Below, in pieces: positions 15,068 to 24,278 of a DNA stretch of 37,443 nt (position 1 is the first letter of the stretch; every line of letters begins with the position of its first letter). A program made the position numbers and the translations under genes. Location: assembly GCA_045540335.1 (NCBI GenBank), contig JAZQHC010000002.1, positions 1 through 37,443 of the forward strand, in the 5' to 3' direction. Origin of the DNA: RGIG7213 sp045540335. Its GTDB lineage: Bacteria; Bacillota; Clostridia; Oscillospirales; CAG-272. Under the pieces are notes generated by a model. It had not been told where the DNA came from and made no database searches. It saw only the letters and a list, made by a program, of their open reading frames with translations.

Positions 15068-16288
15068 TCAACCACCCCGTATAATATCGCCGGGCTTAAC
15101 CTCAAACGGCATTACTATATCGAATACCATTTCCGGGTGCGGGGCAGATTCTATCATTTCGCCTTCGCTGTTGAACATATCGCCAACCGTAAAACGAACA
15201 CCTGCTTTGCCGGGCGACATCAATTCAGCATCTTGCCCCTTTACGACCTTATTTTTTTGCAAAAACGTTGCGCGCCTCGTTTGAGGGTCGTATCCTATTG
15301 CCGTGGCAATATACGCCTTTTCACGCAGATACCCGTTTTGGGTAACGGTTTTTGCATCCTGCATGGGATCATCGAAATAATATCCCGTATCGTATTCTCT
15401 ATGGCTTACCGAATTAAGCTCGTAAAGCCATACGGGGTCGTATTTGTATTCTTTTGGGTTTTTAAGATACTTGTCAAGTGCCATTCTGTACGTATTGGTA
15501 ACTACGGCAGTATAGTATGCGCTTTTCATCCTTCCCTCTATTTTAAGAGAGTCTATACCGCAGGCAAACAACTCGGGAATATGCTCTATCATACACATAT
15601 CGCGCGAAGAAAAAACAAACGTCCCTTCATCGGTTTGCATTATCGACGGCACGTCGTTGGGGCGTTTTTCTTCTTCCAGGCGGTATAGCTTATAATTCCA
15701 TCTGCAAGGCTGTGTACACGCCCCTCTGTTAGCATCTCTTTTTACGAAGTGGTTTGATATAAGGCATCTGCCGCTGTATGATATACACATCGAGCCGTGA
15801 ACAAACGCCTCTAACTGAAGCGCCGGCGGGATATTATCGCGTATGCGCCTTATTTCTTCGGCAGATAATTCGCGGCTTAACACTATACGTTTTGCGCCAA
15901 GTGCCATATACGCTTTACACGCTTCGCTGTTGACCACGCTTGTTTGCGTTGATATATGTATTTCACAGTTCGGTATCACGCGTTGAAGCAACGCCATAAC
16001 ACCGAGGTCTGCAACTATAAAAGCATCTATCCCAAAATATTTTATATCGTTTAAAAATTCTTCCAAGCGCGCAAACTCTGTATCGCGCGGCATCGTGTTT
16101 AACGTAAGATACACGCGCACGCCCCTTGCGTGTGCGTATTCGCAGGCCTTTTTAAGCTCTTCCGTTTCAAAGTTATTCGCTGCCGAGCGCATACCAAACA
16201 GCTTGCCTGCAAGATATACTGCATCTGCGCCGTATAAAACGGCGGCTTTCATTTTTTCAAAGTTACCCGCTGGTGATAAAAGTTCCAT
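15068..16288 (-). CDS. U32 family protein (TrhP-like tRNA hydroxylation factor / peptidase)
   Basis: This 406-residue protein is a U32 family member. It begins MELLSPAGNFEKMKAAVLYG with GADAVYLAG, and carries the family core EAFVHGSMCISYSGRCLIS and NRGACTQPCRW, whose cysteines match those thought to hold an Fe-S cluster, then SLKIEGRMKSAYY. The group closest to this length and pattern includes TrhP, needed with prephenate for 5-hydroxyuridine in tRNA anticodon wobble positions; others are collagenase-like peptidases. In Bacillus subtilis the trhP genes lie close behind the mltG orthologue, and here mltG precedes it directly, with a one-base TAATG overlap. That synteny supports the TrhP reading, though B. 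subtilis has two paralogues and only one is seen here. Confidence 0.88.
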   Translation of the reverse strand: MELLSPAGNFEKMKAAVLYGADAVYLAGKLFGMRSAANNFETEELKKACEYAHARGVRVYLTLNTMPRDTEFARLEEFLNDIKYFGIDAFIVADLGVMALLQRVIPNCEIHISTQTSVVNSEACKAYMALGAKRIVLSRELSAEEIRRIRDNIPPALQLEAFVHGSMCISYSGRCLISNHFVKRDANRGACTQPCRWNYKLYRLEEEKRPNDVPSIMQTDEGTFVFSSRDMCMIEHIPELFACGIDSLKIEGRMKSAYYTAVVTNTYRMALDKYLKNPKEYKYDPVWLYELNSVSHREYDTGYYFDDPMQDAKTVTQNGYLREKAYIATAIGYDPQTRRATFLQKNKVVKGQDAELMSPGKAGVRFTVGDMFNSEGEMIESAPHPEMVFDIVMPFEVKPGDIIRGG

Positions 16289-17562
16289 TATTGCTTCTCT
16301 GCCTCTATTTCGGCTATATTTTTATTGTGCTGTGCCTTTGTTTTTGCATACAATATTTCCCCGTTCGGTCTTGAAACGAAGTAGTAATAATCGGATTCCG
16401 CAGGTTGGAATGCCGTTAATATTGCAGTAGAACCGGGATTGCATATCGGCCCCGGCGGAAGGCCGTCGTAAAGATAGGTGTTATAGGGGCTGTCTATTTT
16501 AAGGTCTTCCGGGGTGATGGTGTTTTTATGGGATTCGAAAACGTATTGTATTGTAGCATCACTTTCAAGACGCGGAAATTCGCCCTTACTGTTCAATCTG
16601 TTATGGAAAACGCTGGATACTATTTCAAAGTCCGTAGAATACTTTGCTTCGCTTTCTATCATTGAAGCCAGGGTTATATATTCGTCAAGCGTCATATCGG
16701 ATTTTTCAAGCGCTTCGTAATACGCTTCGTCGAATCTGGCATCAAACCCGTCAAGCAGGGTACGGAGAATGCGCGTTTCGCTCCAATCCTTATAAAACTC
16801 GTAGGTATCGGGGAAAAGGTATCCTTCAAGGCGGTATTTCCTGTCTTTGGAGATTCCGTCCTTTTCGAGTATCTGTATAAATCTGTAATCGCTGTAATCA
16901 GCGTTTTGCACTGCGTCGATGAAGCCCTCCTTCGTTCCCATTCCGTTTGAAACGAAAAGGTCGATTATTTCATCAACGGAATACCCTTCGGGAATGGTAA
17001 GGGTAACTATTTCTCTTTCGGCGTTCTGTTTTTTGAAAAACGCCAAAAGATTATCGTAGTTCATATTTGAGGTAACCTCGTATTTACCCGCTTGAAAAGT
17101 ACCGGGGTCATTCTTAAGGCGTGCATAGTATTTGAATATCGTGGGGTATTTTATTACCCCCTCATCACCGAGTATCTCTGCCAGATCGCTTACGGTAACG
17201 TAATTACCCAAAGAGATCTCTGCCGTTACTTCTGCCTTTTGAAAAGCAAAAACATCGTTTGCAATGGTTACCGCAAAGTAACTGCACACGCCCGAGGCAA
17301 CAAGCACGAAAACAATATACACTATCGCCATAACGATACTGTACATAGAGCTTACGCTTTTAACTACGACTTCCCTGCCAAGCTCGTCGGTTTTTACTTT
17401 CTTGCCCTTTTCTTTCTTTTTCTTTGGCTTTTTCTTTTTTATCGGCTTTATCGGCAGTTTTTCTGCTTTTATCGGTTTATCCGTTATCTGCGTATCGGCA
17501 GAAAGCGGATCTTCACCGATCACTGCGTCATTTTTTTGTTGATTTTTAACTTCTTTATTCAT
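16288..17562 (-). CDS. mltG: Endolytic murein transglycosylase MltG
   Basis: This 424-residue membrane protein cleaves nascent peptidoglycan strands and helps set glycan length. A cytoplasmic N-terminal tail of about 73 residues is very rich in lysine (residues 33-57), followed by one membrane segment (about 74-98). The extracellular part has a LysM-like region ending in IPEGYSVDEIIDLF, the conserved LEGYLFPDTYEF (246-257), and ASMIESEA with the catalytic glutamate at 303. PYNTYLYDGLPPGPICNPG is the C-terminal family signature. The ATG has AAAGGCGG upstream. It comes 35 bases after the CPBP gene and overlaps the U32 gene by one base. The unusually basic tail may contact membrane lipids or a partner; that is speculation. 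Confidence 0.95.
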   Translation of the reverse strand: MNKEVKNQQKNDAVIGEDPLSADTQITDKPIKAEKLPIKPIKKKKPKKKKEKGKKVKTDELGREVVVKSVSSMYSIVMAIVYIVFVLVASGVCSYFAVTIANDVFAFQKAEVTAEISLGNYVTVSDLAEILGDEGVIKYPTIFKYYARLKNDPGTFQAGKYEVTSNMNYDNLLAFFKKQNAEREIVTLTIPEGYSVDEIIDLFVSNGMGTKEGFIDAVQNADYSDYRFIQILEKDGISKDRKYRLEGYLFPDTYEFYKDWSETRILRTLLDGFDARFDEAYYEALEKSDMTLDEYITLASMIESEAKYSTDFEIVSSVFHNRLNSKGEFPRLESDATIQYVFESHKNTITPEDLKIDSPYNTYLYDGLPPGPICNPGSTAILTAFQPAESDYYYFVSRPNGEILYAKTKAQHNKNIAEIEAEKQ

Positions 17563-17597
17563 TTTGTAACCGCCTTTCTTCAGCGTTTAACAGCAAA

Positions 17598-18506
17598 TTA
17601 TTTCGTGCCTATAACAGATGCGACCGCGAAATACACAACGCATGCCAAAAACGACGGCGACAGTACAGACACCATAAGATCCTTGGCTGCGATCATAAAT
17701 TCTTTTTTAGGGGGATTCGTACTTTCGGGCAATGTCATTGCATAGTTGTACGTTATTCTTTCCGCGTGCGAAAAGCAAACGAAAAGCAAAAACAACACCA
17801 CCGAACCAAGCACAAAGATAAATATTGCCGCATTATCAGGCTTATCAATCATTTCCCACAGATATTTTTCGAAAAACAACGAAAAAACATTATTAAGCAG
17901 GTGCATTATCATACACGGTATTATGGACCTTGTTACGTATGCAACGCACGCAAGTATTATACCGCATACGAAATACGCAAAAAAATCGCGTATTGAGAAA
18001 TGAAGCATGGAAAACAGTGCAGAAGACATCAATATGCTGCACCACGCGCCGTACCTTCTGTATTCTGAAAGTATAACTCCGCGGAATATGAATTCTTCAA
18101 ACACCGCAGGGCAAACGCAGTAAACCAGTAAAACGAACACAGAGTCCATAAAAGGCAACCCGTTTGCCGACACCTGCTGCGAATATCCACCTTCTGAAAT
18201 GTATATTCCCAACAGCTTGATAAACGCGTTTGAAAAAAACAGCAAAAGCGAAGCGGGAATTATAAATATTGCAGAGGATATGCCGAACAGGCTGATGTTT
18301 AAGCCTTCAAAGCCGTCCTCTCCCTTCAGCTTGCAATAAAACATTCCGGGTAGAACGAAAATTACTATCTGCAAGACCAAAACGGCAAAAAACATATCGC
18401 CGCTTTTATCCGTTTGCGATATTCCCACAGAGGAAGCAAACGACGTAAGAATGAATATAACAATTGCCAGCAGAGGCACGGTGTGGTATGCTTTAATTTT
18501 TGGCAA
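17598..18506 (-). CDS. CPBP family intramembrane glutamic endopeptidase
   Basis: This 302-residue membrane protein has about eight hydrophobic segments and the CPBP (Abi/Rce1-like) motifs: EEFIFRG (137-143) with the paired glutamates and arginine, a histidine in SMLHF (169), and MHLLNN (201-206). The family includes CAAX-type prenyl proteases and bacteriocin self-immunity proteins; in Firmicutes many have unknown substrates. The start is a TTG at 18506 with AAGGTG nine bases upstream, overlapping the end of the formyl-THF cyclo-ligase gene by 14 bases. No ATG is available near the family start, so the TTG is well supported. No bacteriocin precursor is seen nearby. Confidence 0.88.
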   Translation of the reverse strand: MPKIKAYHTVPLLAIVIFILTSFASSVGISQTDKSGDMFFAVLVLQIVIFVLPGMFYCKLKGEDGFEGLNISLFGISSAIFIIPASLLLFFSNAFIKLLGIYISEGGYSQQVSANGLPFMDSVFVLLVYCVCPAVFEEFIFRGVILSEYRRYGAWCSILMSSALFSMLHFSIRDFFAYFVCGIILACVAYVTRSIIPCMIMHLLNNVFSLFFEKYLWEMIDKPDNAAIFIFVLGSVVLFLLFVCFSHAERITYNYAMTLPESTNPPKKEFMIAAKDLMVSVLSPSFLACVVYFAVASVIGTK

Positions 18507-19083
18507 TAGATATCACACCTTCTTCCGTTATCAGGGCATCTGCCGTAATATCAAATCTGCCGTGGGGAACGTTATCCGTTATCAGACGTTTATATATTAT
18601 GCCTATAACAGAGCCCTTGTACGTGCTTAAATATCTGTCGTAATAGCCTTTTCCGTAACCAAGCCTGTATCCGCGCTTATCGTAAACAACTGCGGGCAAA
18701 AGGCATACCGCCGAGCTTGAAGACGTCCTGTCAAATTTATTATTTGGGTTTTCGGGCGGTTCAAGTATTCCGAAAGAGCCTTTTGAAAGCTCGTCAAGCG
18801 AGGTAACGTAGTAAAAATCCATTTTATTCGTGCCTTGTACGCAGCGCGGATATGCAAGCCGCTTACCGTCTTTCAAGGCGGTGCGTGCGATAAGATTTAT
18901 ATCTATCTCGTCCCTTACGGGGGAATACATTAAAAACGTATCGTTATACATATACGTGGCGGATGAAAGGAAATTTTTGCAAATATCATTATCAAGACGC
19001 GCTTTTTCTTCGCCGATAACACTTTTTCTTATTTGCTTAAACTTTTCCCTTATGCGCGCTTTTTTCTCTCTTATCTCACTCAT
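18493..19083 (-). CDS. 5-formyltetrahydrofolate cyclo-ligase
   Basis: This 196-residue cytoplasmic enzyme uses ATP to turn 5-formyl-THF into 5,10-methenyl-THF, returning a storage or inhibitory folate to the one-carbon pool. It shows the family's basic helical N-terminus with REKFKQIRKSV, the substrate-contacting YSPVRDEIDI, LAYPRC, and the C-terminal signature RLGYGKGYYDRYL (about 144-156). Length is normal. The ATG overlaps the end of the preceding DJ-1-like gene by eight bases. It is also known as FthC or YgfA in other bacteria. Confidence 0.95.
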   Translation of the reverse strand: MSEIREKKARIREKFKQIRKSVIGEEKARLDNDICKNFLSSATYMYNDTFLMYSPVRDEIDINLIARTALKDGKRLAYPRCVQGTNKMDFYYVTSLDELSKGSFGILEPPENPNNKFDRTSSSSAVCLLPAVVYDKRGYRLGYGKGYYDRYLSTYKGSVIGIIYKRLITDNVPHGRFDITADALITEEGVISIAKN

Positions 19084-19630
19084 GACAGTACATTATTTCA
19101 GACAAAACCGCTTTGCTTGCGTTTTCGCCTTTAATCATTTCTATTATCGCGCAGGCGAAGGAAACGGCGCACCCCATTCCCTTTCCCGTTATAACGTTAT
19201 CGCACACGGTAACGCTTTGCGAGGTATATTGGCACCCTTGCAGATACTTTTCAAACCCCGGGTAGCACGTTGCTTTTTTGCCTTGCAATATGCCAAGCTT
19301 GCCCAATACGGAAGGGGCGGCGCATATCGCCGCTGTAACCTTGCCTGCGTTATACGCACACAAGGTATATTCTGCAACTGCAGCGTTATTCGAAAGGGTT
19401 TTCGTACCCACTCCGCCGCCGGGCAGAATAACGCCTTGGGACTTTTTAATATCATCAACGGTAATATTTTCAAGCAATTCGTCTGCGTAAAAGTTTATAC
19501 CGTGTGCACCCTTAACTGTTTTTCCATCTACGCCAAGGGTAATTACCTGTATATCTGCCCTGCGAAGCATATCAACGGTTACAAGTGCTTCACATTCTTC
19601 TACGCCGTCGGCACAAAACATATACAACAA
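19076..19630 (-). CDS. DJ-1/PfpI (ThiJ) family protein
   Basis: This roughly 184-residue protein has the DJ-1/PfpI flavodoxin-like fold. It keeps MFCADGVEECEAL with the conserved glutamate near the N-terminus, GVILPGGGVGTKTL, and the nucleophile elbow AAICAAPSVLG with the reactive cysteine. Family members act as glyoxalases, deglycases or chaperones, or have no proven activity. The start is probably TTG at 19630, because AAAGGA lies ten bases upstream and the protein then begins in register with relatives. A GTG at 19639 lies only one base after that site, and longer forms run into the upstream GNAT gene. The start is the weak point of this call; the family is secure. Confidence 0.87.
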   Translation of the reverse strand: MLYMFCADGVEECEALVTVDMLRRADIQVITLGVDGKTVKGAHGINFYADELLENITVDDIKKSQGVILPGGGVGTKTLSNNAAVAEYTLCAYNAGKVTAAICAAPSVLGKLGILQGKKATCYPGFEKYLQGCQYTSQSVTVCDNVITGKGMGCAVSFACAIIEMIKGENASKAVLSEIMYCHE

Positions 19631-19646
19631 GTCTGACACATCCTTT

Positions 19647-20366
19647 CTAATCAAGATATACCGCTTCGTATATCGGTTGTATTTTATCCGTATTTTCAAC
19701 CGCAAGGGCAAATTTTTCTTTACCCGTTACGGTATAAAATCCATCGTATTTACAATATATTTCGTACGGAGTATCTCCGTTGCAAAACATATATCCGCAT
19801 TTTTCGCCGTTTTTCGTTATGAAATACGAAGTTTTTTCACTTTCTTCCCACCAAAGTCTGAACAATTCAAACGGAAGTGTAATAAACGACTTTTTATTTT
19901 CGCAATGCAAACGATAAAGCTCTTCCGCGCTTTCGGCACGTTCAACCGAAAATCCGCTGTTTTCGACAAGAGAATACGTATTTTTGAAAACCTCTGTCTT
20001 TATATCGAATTTTTTATATATATCGTAGTGATAGCTTTCCTGAGGTACTATAAATACGATTTTTTCGCCGTTATCTATGCACAGCTTAACGGTTTGTTCG
20101 ACCAGCACGCGGAAAATACCCTTTAACCTGTATTTGCTTAACACGCCTGCACCGTACAGATACGCGGCGTTATCAGACCTTATAACGTGTATAACGCTTA
20201 CGGGCTCGCCGTTGTATTTTCCCAAAAGTATATCTACATCTTTTCTGCCTTCTGTGACAGAATAGAATTTTTCTGCAAAATCCGTTACCGAAAATATTTC
20301 AGCAAAAAGCTTCTTCGCAATCCGTCTTTCTTCACTTGTTGTACAGTATTCAACGGATATAGACAT
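19647..20366 (-). CDS. GNAT family N-acetyltransferase (Eis-like arrangement)
   Basis: This 239-residue protein has one clear GNAT core: YLYGAGVLSKYRLKGIFRVL contains the acetyl-CoA loop, with R-L-K-G-I-F in place of the usual R-x-x-G-x-G/A. IVFIVPQESYHYDIYKKFDIK is the following strand and helix. The remaining C-terminal half resembles the incomplete second domain of Eis-like acetyltransferases. The departure from the canonical loop makes activity less certain. The start overlaps the ftsK stop by one base (TAATG), and its ribosome binding site GAAGGAGA lies inside the ftsK end. The substrate is unknown. Confidence 0.78.
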   Translation of the reverse strand: MSISVEYCTTSEERRIAKKLFAEIFSVTDFAEKFYSVTEGRKDVDILLGKYNGEPVSVIHVIRSDNAAYLYGAGVLSKYRLKGIFRVLVEQTVKLCIDNGEKIVFIVPQESYHYDIYKKFDIKTEVFKNTYSLVENSGFSVERAESAEELYRLHCENKKSFITLPFELFRLWWEESEKTSYFITKNGEKCGYMFCNGDTPYEIYCKYDGFYTVTGKEKFALAVENTDKIQPIYEAVYLD

Positions 20367-22933
20367 TAAATTTCATCTCCTTCATTCATCATCGCAAAAT
20401 ATTCTTCTTTAGTTATCAAAAGCTCGCGCGGTTTATTGCCTGATGCTTCGCTGCATATGCCAAGCTCTTGCATGCGGTCGATTATTTTAGCCGCCCTGCC
20501 ATAGCCTATCGAAAGCTTTCTTTGGAAAAGAGAGGTTGACACCTTGCCTGATTCAAACGCAAATTCAATAGCAGGGCGAAGCATCTCGTCTTCTTCTTCG
20601 GCACTGTCTTGGGCATCAAACATGGATTTATTGGAATTTGACAGCTGCATTGCCGCCTTATCTATCATATCGGAAATACCTGAGCTATACGACGGTGCGC
20701 CGTAATTTTTCTTTATGAATGAGGTTACGGCTTCAACCTCGGAATCGCTTACAAAAGCACCCTGCAAACGTTTAGGCTTGGTGATACCAACGGGGGCAAA
20801 AAGCATATCGCCCCTGCCTATAAGCTTTTCTGCGCCTGCGACGTCAAGTATTGTACGCGAGTCTATCTGTGAAGAGGTTTTACAAGCAATACGCGACGGT
20901 ATATTCGCCTTGATACTGCCCGTTACTATATCAACCGAGGGTCTTTGCGTACCTACTATAAGGTGCATACCTGCCGCACGTGCCTTTTGCGCTATACGGC
21001 ATATTGACGTTTCAACGTCGTTTTTGGCAGTCATCATAAGGTCTGCCAACTCGTCTATAACTATAACTATCTGGCTGAGGTGTTCTTTTTCGGGGTCGTC
21101 TGCCGTTGCTTCGTTATATCCGAATATATTTCGGCAACCTACGCTTTCGATAAGACCGTACCTGCGTTCCATTTCTTCTACCGCCCAATGAAGCGCACCT
21201 GCGGCTTTTTTAGGGTCGGTAACGACAGGAACAAGCAAATGAGGAATACCGCTGTACGGAACGAATTCAACCTTTTTGGGGTCTATCAGCATAATACGCA
21301 CATCATCGGGTGACGCCTTGCACAAAAGGCTTATCAAAAGGCTGTTTATACAAACGGATTTACCCATACCTGTTGCACCTGCGATAAGCATATGCGGCAT
21401 TTTCGCAATATCAAGATACACGGGGTCGCCTACAACGTCAACGCCGAGGGCGCAGGTAAGCTTGCTTTCTTCGTTTCTGAATTTTTCAGTATCAAGCAAT
21501 TCCCTGATACGCACGATTCTGATGTTGGAATTGGGCACTTCCACACCGACTGCATCCTTACCGGGGATAGGTGCTTCTATTCTTACGCCGGTTGCGGCAA
21601 ATTCCATTGCAATATTGTCAACAAGCTTGGATATTGCCGAAACGCGGATACCGGGGGCAAGCTTTAATTCGTATCTTGTTATCGTTGGGCCTCTTGATAT
21701 ATGTACAACGCGTGCATCTACGTTAAAGCTTGAAAGCGTACTTATAAGCTTTTTGGAATTTGCCTCCAATTCCGAAGAAACGTCTGCCGATTGTTGGTTA
21801 TAGTCTATTTTCAAAAGCGACATCGGCGGATAGCGGTACGCCTTTGCATCGCTTGCAAGCTCTTCGGGGGATTTTCCGACGGGGGATGTTTTGATTTCCG
21901 CAGCAACGGGCTTGTCTGCCTTTACGGAAGAATTATCGCTGAATATCTCGTCAAGGTCGAATCTTTCTTCTTCGGTAAGCTCAAGCGTTTTTTCGGGCTT
22001 TACCTGCTTTTTTTCAACCGTGAGCTTTTTTTCTGCCTTTTTGGGCGGTAAAGCGTCGGAGTTGTGTTTTTCGTAATCGTACGCACTTTTGCCGATATCC
22101 TCTTCTGATTCTACGTAATCCTCTGTTTCGTAATCAAAGTGGTTTTTCTTTTTTTCTGCTTTTTGTTTTTTTCTTGATGAAAGTAACGGCTTTTTGGAAG
22201 AAACCTCGTCTGTTACGAATGGGATATCATCATCTTCTTCATCTTCGCCATATTCACCGTCGTCTTCAAGTAAGGCTTTTTCTTTTGCGATACGGCGTTT
22301 TTCTTTTATGATATCGTACAACCTGTACGGTGTAAGCCCGAACGTAAGTATCGTACACACGAAAAATACGATAAACAAAAGCACGGGTGCAAATACCCCT
22401 ATGCATTTGCAAAGTGCCATTGCAATAATACCGCCGATAAATCCGCCGCCTTTATTCGACGTACCCAAGCCGTACAGTTCAGATACGTTAACCGAAAATT
22501 CCGTACCGAAGGTAACGACGGATACGAATGCGGAAAGTGCAACGACCGATATCAACGCAAGCACGGTTTGAATAACAACGCCCTTGTGCGGCTTTCTTTC
22601 ATACGGCTTTATAAGCTTAAGATACATTATCGCAAGCACTATCATAAATATCGGAACGGGAATACATCCCCACCCGAACAAGCCGAAAAACAGTTTTTTC
22701 ACAACCGAGCCGAATACCCCGCTTACCGACGGAAAAATAAAGCACAAAAGGAAAAATGCCGCAAGTATGCCCAATACGAACGGAATTATTTTATCCGCAG
22801 TGGTTACAGCGCCGCCTACCCTATCGGGGGCGGGTTTCTTTTTTACGTCGGTTTTCTTAGCGGCAGTCTTTTTTTCATTGCCGTTAGTTTTTTTATTTGA
22901 TGTTTTCTTTGTAACAGTCGTTTGTTTTGCCAT
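20366..22933 (-). CDS. ftsK: FtsK/SpoIIIE family DNA translocase
   Basis: This 855-residue membrane-anchored motor pumps chromosomal DNA through the division or sporulation septum. A lysine-rich N-terminus leads into four membrane segments (about 48-68, 82-105, 118-142 and 170-203), an acidic, low-complexity linker (about 215-370), then the alpha/beta motor with Walker A GATGMGKS (near 515-523) and Walker B IVIVIDELADLM (near 620-631). A C-terminal gamma winged-helix domain (about 780-848) reads polarity sequences in DNA. In this bacterial group the same protein may act as SpoIIIE; sequence alone does not separate the two roles. It follows uppP by 16 bases. Confidence 0.96.
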   Translation of the reverse strand: MAKQTTVTKKTSNKKTNGNEKKTAAKKTDVKKKPAPDRVGGAVTTADKIIPFVLGILAAFFLLCFIFPSVSGVFGSVVKKLFFGLFGWGCIPVPIFMIVLAIMYLKLIKPYERKPHKGVVIQTVLALISVVALSAFVSVVTFGTEFSVNVSELYGLGTSNKGGGFIGGIIAMALCKCIGVFAPVLLFIVFFVCTILTFGLTPYRLYDIIKEKRRIAKEKALLEDDGEYGEDEEDDDIPFVTDEVSSKKPLLSSRKKQKAEKKKNHFDYETEDYVESEEDIGKSAYDYEKHNSDALPPKKAEKKLTVEKKQVKPEKTLELTEEERFDLDEIFSDNSSVKADKPVAAEIKTSPVGKSPEELASDAKAYRYPPMSLLKIDYNQQSADVSSELEANSKKLISTLSSFNVDARVVHISRGPTITRYELKLAPGIRVSAISKLVDNIAMEFAATGVRIEAPIPGKDAVGVEVPNSNIRIVRIRELLDTEKFRNEESKLTCALGVDVVGDPVYLDIAKMPHMLIAGATGMGKSVCINSLLISLLCKASPDDVRIMLIDPKKVEFVPYSGIPHLLVPVVTDPKKAAGALHWAVEEMERRYGLIESVGCRNIFGYNEATADDPEKEHLSQIVIVIDELADLMMTAKNDVETSICRIAQKARAAGMHLIVGTQRPSVDIVTGSIKANIPSRIACKTSSQIDSRTILDVAGAEKLIGRGDMLFAPVGITKPKRLQGAFVSDSEVEAVTSFIKKNYGAPSYSSGISDMIDKAAMQLSNSNKSMFDAQDSAEEEDEMLRPAIEFAFESGKVSTSLFQRKLSIGYGRAAKIIDRMQELGICSEASGNKPRELLITKEEYFAMMNEGDEI

Positions 22934-22949
22934 TTTTTCTATCCTTCTT

Positions 22950-23786
22950 TTATCTTATCGCGGAGTAAATTACCGCCGCCAAGCCAACTGCAAAGCAGTA
23001 GTATGCAAAATATGTGAAATTTGCTTTTTTAGATATGTATATCAAAGCTTTCATTGCTAAAAATCCAAATACGGCGGCAGTTATCATACCAACCGCATAA
23101 TAAAGCCATTGCGTAGGAGTAACCGATGCCGAAACAAGGTCGTCAACCTTCATCACCGCAGAACCGAGTATAGCCGGTATTGAAAGTATAAACGAAAACT
23201 TTACCGCATACTGTCTGTCGTAATTGCACAAAAGACCGCCCGTTATCGTAGAGCCCGAGCGCGAAAGCCCCGGCAATATCGCACACATTTGGCATAAACC
23301 TACCGCCAGCGCACTTTTGCACGTTGCAGTTTCGCCGTTAACACTGCCTTTCGAAAGCCTGTCGCTTATCATCAGAACAAGGCCGTTAAATATCAAAATA
23401 CCGCCGATAGCCATGGGGTAATTCTTCAACATTTCTATTTTATCCTCTGCACCGGTAAGAGCAACGATAACCAACGGCACAGTTGCAATTATAATAAAAA
23501 GAACGAATCTTTCGTTGGCGGTATATTCCGAAAGCTTAAACTTACCCTTAAAAACCTTCTTCATCATCGTGAAAAAAGCAGGAACAAGCGGAAAAATATC
23601 GCGCCTGTAAACAACGAATACCGTAAATAACGTGCCTAAATGAAGTAAAACGTCAAGTGCGGGGGCTTCATCTGCCGTGAAATTAAAAAATGACGAGGCA
23701 AGCGCAAGATGCCCTGATGAAGAAATAGGCAAAAATTCTGCCAAGCCTTGTATCATACCCAAAAATATATAGTATAAAACGTCCAT
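22950..23786 (-). CDS. uppP: Undecaprenyl-diphosphate phosphatase UppP (BacA)
   Basis: This 278-residue membrane enzyme removes a phosphate from undecaprenyl pyrophosphate, recycling the lipid carrier for peptidoglycan and other wall polymers, and gives bacitracin tolerance. It has the N-terminal signature GLAEFLPISSSGHL with the catalytic glutamate and serine, and PGLSRSGSTITGGL with the conserved arginine, within about eight membrane segments. The ATG at 23786 sits close behind GGAGGT, so the start seven codons earlier was rejected. It is the first gene of the long - strand run, with a promoter at 23838-23866. Confidence 0.96.
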   Translation of the reverse strand: MDVLYYIFLGMIQGLAEFLPISSSGHLALASSFFNFTADEAPALDVLLHLGTLFTVFVVYRRDIFPLVPAFFTMMKKVFKGKFKLSEYTANERFVLFIIIATVPLVIVALTGAEDKIEMLKNYPMAIGGILIFNGLVLMISDRLSKGSVNGETATCKSALAVGLCQMCAILPGLSRSGSTITGGLLCNYDRQYAVKFSFILSIPAILGSAVMKVDDLVSASVTPTQWLYYAVGMITAAVFGFLAMKALIYISKKANFTYFAYYCFAVGLAAVIYSAIR

Positions 23787-23837
23787 AATACCTCCGTAAA
23801 ACATCACCTAAAATAAATAAAAATAATTTATTTATAA

Positions 23838-23866
23838 ATAATAACACATAATAGAATATATTTCAA
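23838..23866 (-). promoter_or_regulatory. Sigma-A promoter for the uppP-ftsK run
   Basis: On the - strand TTGAAA (23866-23861) and TATTAT (23843-23838) are 17 bp apart, 51 bases before the uppP start. I saw no other strong promoter in the following 12.6 kb of - strand genes, where gaps are at most 35 bases, so this may drive much of the run. Confidence 0.7.
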
Positions 23867-23885
23867 GTAGGAAAAGAGAAAAAGA

Positions 23886-24278
23886 ATGAAAATAAAAATT
23901 AACACAATATTGCCCCTTTTCGGCATGGCAGCATTTTTTGGCGGAATTCTTAACGGCACATTAGGCACCGGCGCAGGAATAATTTTTACGTTTTTGTTTT
24001 CTCTGCTGTATGAAAAAGACGAGAACAAACAGAAAAAAGATGTTTTTGCCTCGTGCCTTGTTTCAACATTGCCCGTATGTCTTATATCTGCGTTTATGTA
24101 TTCAAAATCAAATCCTTCTTTGCTCAACGATTCAATTCCCTACCTTTTTCCCGCTTGTGCGGGCGGCATTGCGGGCGCTTTGCTGCTGAACAGGATAAAC
24201 AACAGATATTTAGGCAAATTATTTGCCGTTTTAACAGGACTTTCAGGGGTGATGATGATATGCAAAGCATTGTGGTAA
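23886..24278 (+). CDS. TSUP permease, N-terminal half (TauE/SafE family)
   Basis: This 130-residue membrane protein has about four hydrophobic segments and the TSUP half-domain motif: GGILNGTLGTGAGIIFTF, followed by an exposed charged loop, then FPACAGGIAGALLLNR. Full TSUP transporters, which move sulfite, sulfoacetate or other organic anions, have about 250 residues with two such halves. This gene ends after one half and overlaps the second half-gene by 19 bases in another frame. Each half has its own start and ribosome binding site, so a split two-subunit permease is more likely than a frameshift. The ATG at 23886 has AGGAAAAG upstream. The substrate is unknown. Confidence 0.85.
   Translation: MKIKINTILPLFGMAAFFGGILNGTLGTGAGIIFTFLFSLLYEKDENKQKKDVFASCLVSTLPVCLISAFMYSKSNPSLLNDSIPYLFPACAGGIAGALLLNRINNRYLGKLFAVLTGLSGVMMICKALW

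Noticed and set aside
17598..18506. A bacteriocin immunity system around the CPBP protein
   Set aside because: No precursor peptide, leader motif or bacteriocin exporter is nearby; the gene is embedded in a housekeeping run.
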